DNA from: Alligator mississippiensis
Taxonomy: Eukaryota > Chordata > Crocodylia > Alligatoridae
DNA length: 64,000 bases
Assembly (NCBI RefSeq): GCF_030867095.1
Contig: NC_081824.1
Location: 235,874,719-235,938,718 of the forward strand
Reading direction: 5' to 3'
Shown here: positions 60,224 to 64,000 of the stretch, one piece after another
How positions within the stretch are numbered: position 1 is the first letter of the stretch
Layout: each line of letters opens with the position of its first letter
Program-made: the position numbers and the translations under genes
The notes under the pieces: generated by a model
The model's input: only the letters and a program-made list of their open reading frames with translations
What the model was told of the DNA's origin: nothing
Databases searched by the model: none

Positions 60224-60241
60224 AATAATTGCCCACCCCTA
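60224..60241. repeat. Lone hAT-like terminus
   Basis: AATAATTGCCCACCCCTA is the inverted form of the CAGGGGTGGGCARTTATTTT terminus seen at 62951. The matching left end was not found nearby. Confidence 0.45.
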
Positions 60242-60320
60242 CCTTAGGGCTTCTCCTCCTTCAGTTGAACCTCTGGAAAAGCAGTGCTGATATTTCATTA
60301 CCAAGTGGGCAGGGCATCAA

Positions 60321-60437
60321 ATCATAGATCAGTAGGGCTGGAAGGGACCTCCAGAGGTCATCTAATCCAACCACCTGCCTGAGGCAGGAGCATCCCTGTC
60401 CAAACCATCCCATGCAAACCATCATCTAAACTCTACA
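60321..60437 (-). mobile_element. CR1 LINE 3'-end fragment
   Basis: ATCATAGATCAGTAGGGCTG, GAAGGGACCTCCAGAGGTC and ATCTAATCCAACCACCTGCC are a typical CR1 3' end in reverse, of a different subfamily from the copy at 59646. Confidence 0.9.
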
Positions 60438-62525
60438 GACATGTGCATTAATGCATACGAACCATTGGGGTGGCTTTTGTTTACATGGCTGTAAAATCCT
60501 TGTGACTTGGGATTGGCCCTGACTCAGAGATGTTCCTGTAAGTGGCCTGGATGAAATCTATTTTGACTTAGCAGATTTATAAGCATTTTTTAAAGAAAGA
60601 TAAAGCTTGCTTGTGTGTACTGACATTTTCAAAATTGTTTATTTGCTAAAACTAATCTATCTTGCTATTTCCTAACATACATTTTTGCCACTAGAACATG
60701 CATATCACTCCTCTCCTGTCCAGTTGAGGTTGGAATCTGCTAGTGCTCTGAAAAAGCTATTTCACAGTCTTTATTAATGCGACATACTCAGCTAGTTGAA
60801 CTCGGTCCCCTTGCAGGTGGCTTGTAGTAGTCTTCCATTGTATTGGTTATGTGATTGATTTTTCTCCTAGGTCCCTGCCTCATTTGTTACTCAGACTAGC
60901 TGTGCCATGTCCAATCATTCATGTGTATTAATACATTAGACAGGCTTGTTGAATTTCTGTTAAATTCTGTTTCGGTGCACAGTGATGTATTTATGAATCA
61001 TCATGTTGAATGAGATCATTCTAATCTAATCATTCAGGTCTAAGTGAATTCAGATGTACAGTAGTAAATTGTAAACTATACTGTGCATCTTTCCTTCAGA
61101 TATCAGAATCTGAATTGTTGAGATTAGAATGAGCTAAAAGTACTGATTCTAGACTTTTATTGGGGTCTTGAAACTATGCTAATTTTTTTGTAGAATCAAA
61201 TTATCAGTGAACCTGAAGTTCAAAAAATGAAATAAATAGAAATAACTAACGCTATTTTCATGCATGAACCAATAAAAACCAAAATAATAACTACCTTCAT
61301 TTTGTCCTTTAAGGTTCAATTTCTCAAATTTTTTTTTTGCCCAGTGAAGTCAAAAGGACTATTCATGTCCCTAAAATGAAGCCTTTCCAGAATTGAGGGA
61401 ACTTGGCTAATAACATAACTACATTTTCTTCTATTCTTATAAAAAGGAATCATTTTGGCTTCTACTTATAGGAGTTACAGTTTTGAATGTTCGGATGTCT
61501 TCTGTCATAGCAGAAGCTCTAGTTCTCTAATTCCAGACTGAGTTTGTTCTGTTCTGTTTAAAACGCTGTTTTTGTTGTTTTTAGCAGCCTTTTAGTCTCT
61601 CTGAGATCTAAGAAAAAGGTTCTTTTTTTCTTTCTTTCTTTCACTCAGCATCTAGCATTAAAGGTTTTGCAGGCCAAATTCTGCCCTCCAACACGTCTGG
61701 AAATTCTTTTACCTTAATTTCACTATGGTCATAATTTGGCCTTGCTTTTGGAACTAAATTAACAGTTCTGTTGATACACACAAGCATAAAGAGGTTCCAG
61801 TTTCCTCTTCTGCTGGTGGTGCAGAGCCAGCACATCTGTAGGAGTAAAATTTTTCTTCAAAAAACAAATCAGTGAACATTAGCAGGGAGCAATTTATCCG
61901 ACTCCATACAGGCCAGATTTTATCAGGTGTGGATCTGGAAGGGGTGCACTTGCAGTCCTCCTTTGATTTCTGCTCCACCCAAAGTTTTGGCAGTGGCAGC
62001 AGTATTTCTTATCTGACAGTGATGAGGGAGGTAGTTCACTTCACGGCTCATTGTCTACCCAATCCCTTCTAAACTCTTCCTTCCACAGCTGTTATCAACC
62101 CTCTCTTCTTTCTAATGGTCTTGATGTTCCACCAATCAAGCTACCCTTGTTCTGCAATTCTGCTCTGTTAGCTGTTCCTGATAATGAGGCTCCTATTTCA
62201 CAGCCCTGGAGATTGTTTTTAATTCATTCTGGTGAAGTAATGTTTGTTTTTACTTCAATCTTAAACTGAATAATAGTCCTAGGCCCCTAGCTTATTAGTA
62301 AAGCTTCTATTCTGTTTTTAACTGTAGATAAATATGTGTCATTTTATATTTGATAAAGCACCTCACCATCTCACCCCCCCCCACACACCACCCCATTTCA
62401 AATTTCTAGATTTGCCAATGGATGTGACTTTTAGAAATTGATTTTTTAGAGGCAAGCATTTCAAAGTGCCATCCTGAGCTACTTACGCATTATCTTTCTC
62501 TTCTGTTAGTTAGGGGCAACTATAG

Positions 62526-62784
62526 GCCCCTGGCAGACATCACTGTGGTTGCATGCTAAATGAGCATCTTATGAGAAATCCTAACATGCCAGTACTGGGC
62601 TACATGTTAAAATTATTGTGGGATGCTTCCATGCCGCAAGGAAGTTGCTATTTCTGTGAGCAACTTCTTTGTGACTGATCTGCAATTTTTGGCTGTGGAT
62701 GAACTGGTTTAATGTGTAACATGTTACAGCTTGTCATGTGATAGTTGCATGTAATGTGCAACAACTGTAATATCTGCCAGGGGC
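62526..62784. mobile_element. Inverted-repeat MITE, GCCCCTGGCAGA family
   Basis: GCCCCTGGCAGACATCACTG (left) faces the reverse complement of ATATCTGCCAGGGGC (right). The similarity continues inward for about 25 more bases (GTGGTTGCATGCTAAATG against the inverted CATGTAATGTGCAACAAC). The length is about 259 bp. It is non-coding. Confidence 0.8.
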
Positions 62785-62950
62785 ATAAGTTGCAAAGATT
62801 TTAAGTGAATTTACTTAAGACGTAAAACTGGTATTGGTAGAATAGAAAGTAAGGATCCAAGTCGCCTTGCAACACTGGTACTGTAAGTAATAAACCACTC
62901 TGGAAGCCAAATATGTCAACTTTTGGAGCAGACTTAAATACTGTATAATT

Positions 62951-63175
62951 CAGGGGTGGGCAGTTATTTTGGGCAGAGCTGAAAGCGGCTTACCGAGTTT
63001 TGGCAAGCCATCAAGGGTGCCATAGTTAGCCCTGCCCCTTGACAGGTGCCTTGCCCCCCGGTTGCCATCTTGGGACCAGAAGTCCCACCCCCTTACCCCT
63101 GACCTTTGCCACCAGAAGTCCCTCCCTGGAAGTATTCCTTTCAGCAAGGGGGTTTGCCATCTCTGAACCAGAAAA
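62951..63175 (+). mobile_element. hAT-like element fragment
   Basis: The terminus TCAGGGGTGGGCAGTTATTTTG is followed by GCCATCAAGGGTGCC and two copies of CCAGAAGTCC (63076 and 63112). A matching right end was not found, so the extent is uncertain. Confidence 0.5.
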
Positions 63176-63320
63176 ATACCAAATTATATTCTAAAAATCA
63201 AACATCTACAACATTCATTAATTTCATTTAAAAATATTTTTGTCCTGATTTCTGTGTTTGTGTAGTGTGCATAGAGGTGATAGTATAATAGCTTAAAATG
63301 AAGTCTTATTCTTTTATATT

Positions 63321-63480
63321 GTGGGAGGGTGTGGGTGGGTGGGTATAGATTTGTGGGTATGTGGGGTGTGGTGGAGGGGGTGTGTGTGTGTGATTTGTGG
63401 GGGAGTGAATAGGGGTGTGTGTGGTGTGAGTGGGTATGTGTTTTGTGAGGAACTGTGAGTGTGTGGGGGGGAAGGTGGCT
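63321..63480 (+). repeat. G/T-rich low-complexity tract
   Basis: The + strand here is almost free of C for over 150 bases, with many GGG and GGGTGGGTGGG groups and GT runs. The motif spacing at 63323-63345 would permit a G-quadruplex. Confidence 0.8.
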
Positions 63481-64000
63481 GGGGAGGGTTTTTAGGGTTC
63501 CAGTCATGAGTGGGGGCCTAATTTAGCACATGGATCATTTTGGGGTGGAGGGAGGGGTGGTGTGTGGAGTCAGAGCCATCCCTAGGGGTGTGTGGGGCCT
63601 GGGACATATCAGCATGGGGAGGGTGGCGAGTGTCCGGAGGACGGGGTGGGGGGAGGGTGGTGGTGAGCAGCAAGAACACGGAGCTGGAAGCATGCAGCAG
63701 CCATGGGGGAGCTGGCGGTGCATGGTAGTTGCAGCAAGGCCTGTACAGCACTGTCCGCAGAGGGCCCCCCAAAGTGCGGGGTGGTTGCCCTGATTCGCTC
63801 TCTCCCCTAGGGACAGCCCTGTCTGGAGGACATGCATATACTGAGCAGTGCTGAGCTGTGGTCATGGCTTGAAATGCTGTTAATTCTGTGGAAGTATATG
63901 GTAAATCACCAGCCTGCTGGCTTTGGACTAATATCAGGCATAGTTTGTACTCTTTCTAAATAGGTGCTAAACTGCTACTGAAAAATGTTTTTATGAACTA

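Larger units (their letters stand above)
59077..64000 (+). other. THUMPD2: THUMPD2 intron 1 (partial)
   Basis: The interval begins at the GT donor. It contains the end of the CpG island, a hAT-like element with a CR1 inside (59482-60220), a CR1 end (60321-60437), an inverted-repeat element (62526-62784), a hAT-like terminus (62951) and a GT-rich tract (63321-63480). The part 60440-62500 is AT-rich and otherwise unremarkable. I looked for the second exon, expected to continue the THUMP-containing region in phase 1, and saw no convincing acceptor plus open frame. Confidence 0.7.

Noticed and set aside
59077..64000. THUMPD2 exon 2
   Set aside because: No acceptor followed by an open frame continuing the THUMPD2 sequence could be recognised; the best AT-rich candidates contain early stops.
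1..64000. CRISPR arrays, bacterial operons, tRNA or rRNA genes
   Set aside because: The DNA is vertebrate in character; no regularly spaced direct repeats with unique spacers, no rRNA core sequences and no convincing tRNA A/B boxes in cloverleaf context were seen.

Overview
This is nuclear DNA from a vertebrate, most probably a crocodilian (alligator or crocodile type). The window is almost entirely non-coding and is dominated by CR1 LINEs of several ages, including one with a long intact reading frame. It also holds small hAT-like inverted-repeat transposons, two other non-LTR retrotransposon lineages and two LTR-like blocks. There are no Alu, B1 or L1 signatures, no operons and no bacterial promoters. 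The crocodilian call rests on my recognition of the CR1 3' ends (an 8-bp tail of the ATTCATAG type followed by the GGAAGGGACCT core) and of several repeats typical of crocodilians and turtles. It is an inference that cannot be proved here.

Only one host gene can be supported: the first coding exon of THUMPD2 on the + strand (58842..59076), inside a CpG island with a consensus splice donor. The rest of the window to 64000 would be its intron 1. In mammals THUMPD2 lies next to SLC8A1. If that order holds, positions 1-58 kb are the intergenic DNA between the 3' end of SLC8A1 and the THUMPD2 promoter. I found no SLC8A1 exon.

Layout. 1-11.9 kb: intergenic, with a short CR1 end near 9.5 kb and weak old repeats. 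11.96-14.04 kb: relic of an endonuclease-type non-LTR retrotransposon with an internal deletion. 15.49-15.67 kb: near-perfect foldback element with an exact 8-bp target duplication, followed by a CA/TG microsatellite. 19.4-19.7 kb: inverted-repeat element. 22.6-26.3 kb: two CR1 relics, the second (+ strand, endonuclease to 3' end) split by an inverted-repeat element. 26.5-32.4 kb: AT-rich and repeat-poor. 32.4-33.15 kb: CR1 relic split by a hAT-like element. 35.3-38.2 kb: more inverted-repeat elements and a perfect 17-bp palindrome. 40-43.9 kb: GC-richer cluster of inverted-repeat elements, minisatellites and a probable solo LTR. 46.9-49.4 kb: probable LTR split by a young CR1 with an open frame of over 600 codons. 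49.95-50.75 kb: relic of a third non-LTR lineage. 54.6-56.6 kb: decayed CR1 close to the young one. 58.2-58.5 kb: three-layer nested repeat ending about 335 bp before the THUMPD2 start codon. 59.1-64 kb: THUMPD2 intron 1, with further hAT-like and CR1 pieces.

I do not see a novel multigene system. What the window offers is a layered record of transposon insertions, several datable by nesting and by target-site duplications, plus one well-supported gene start.
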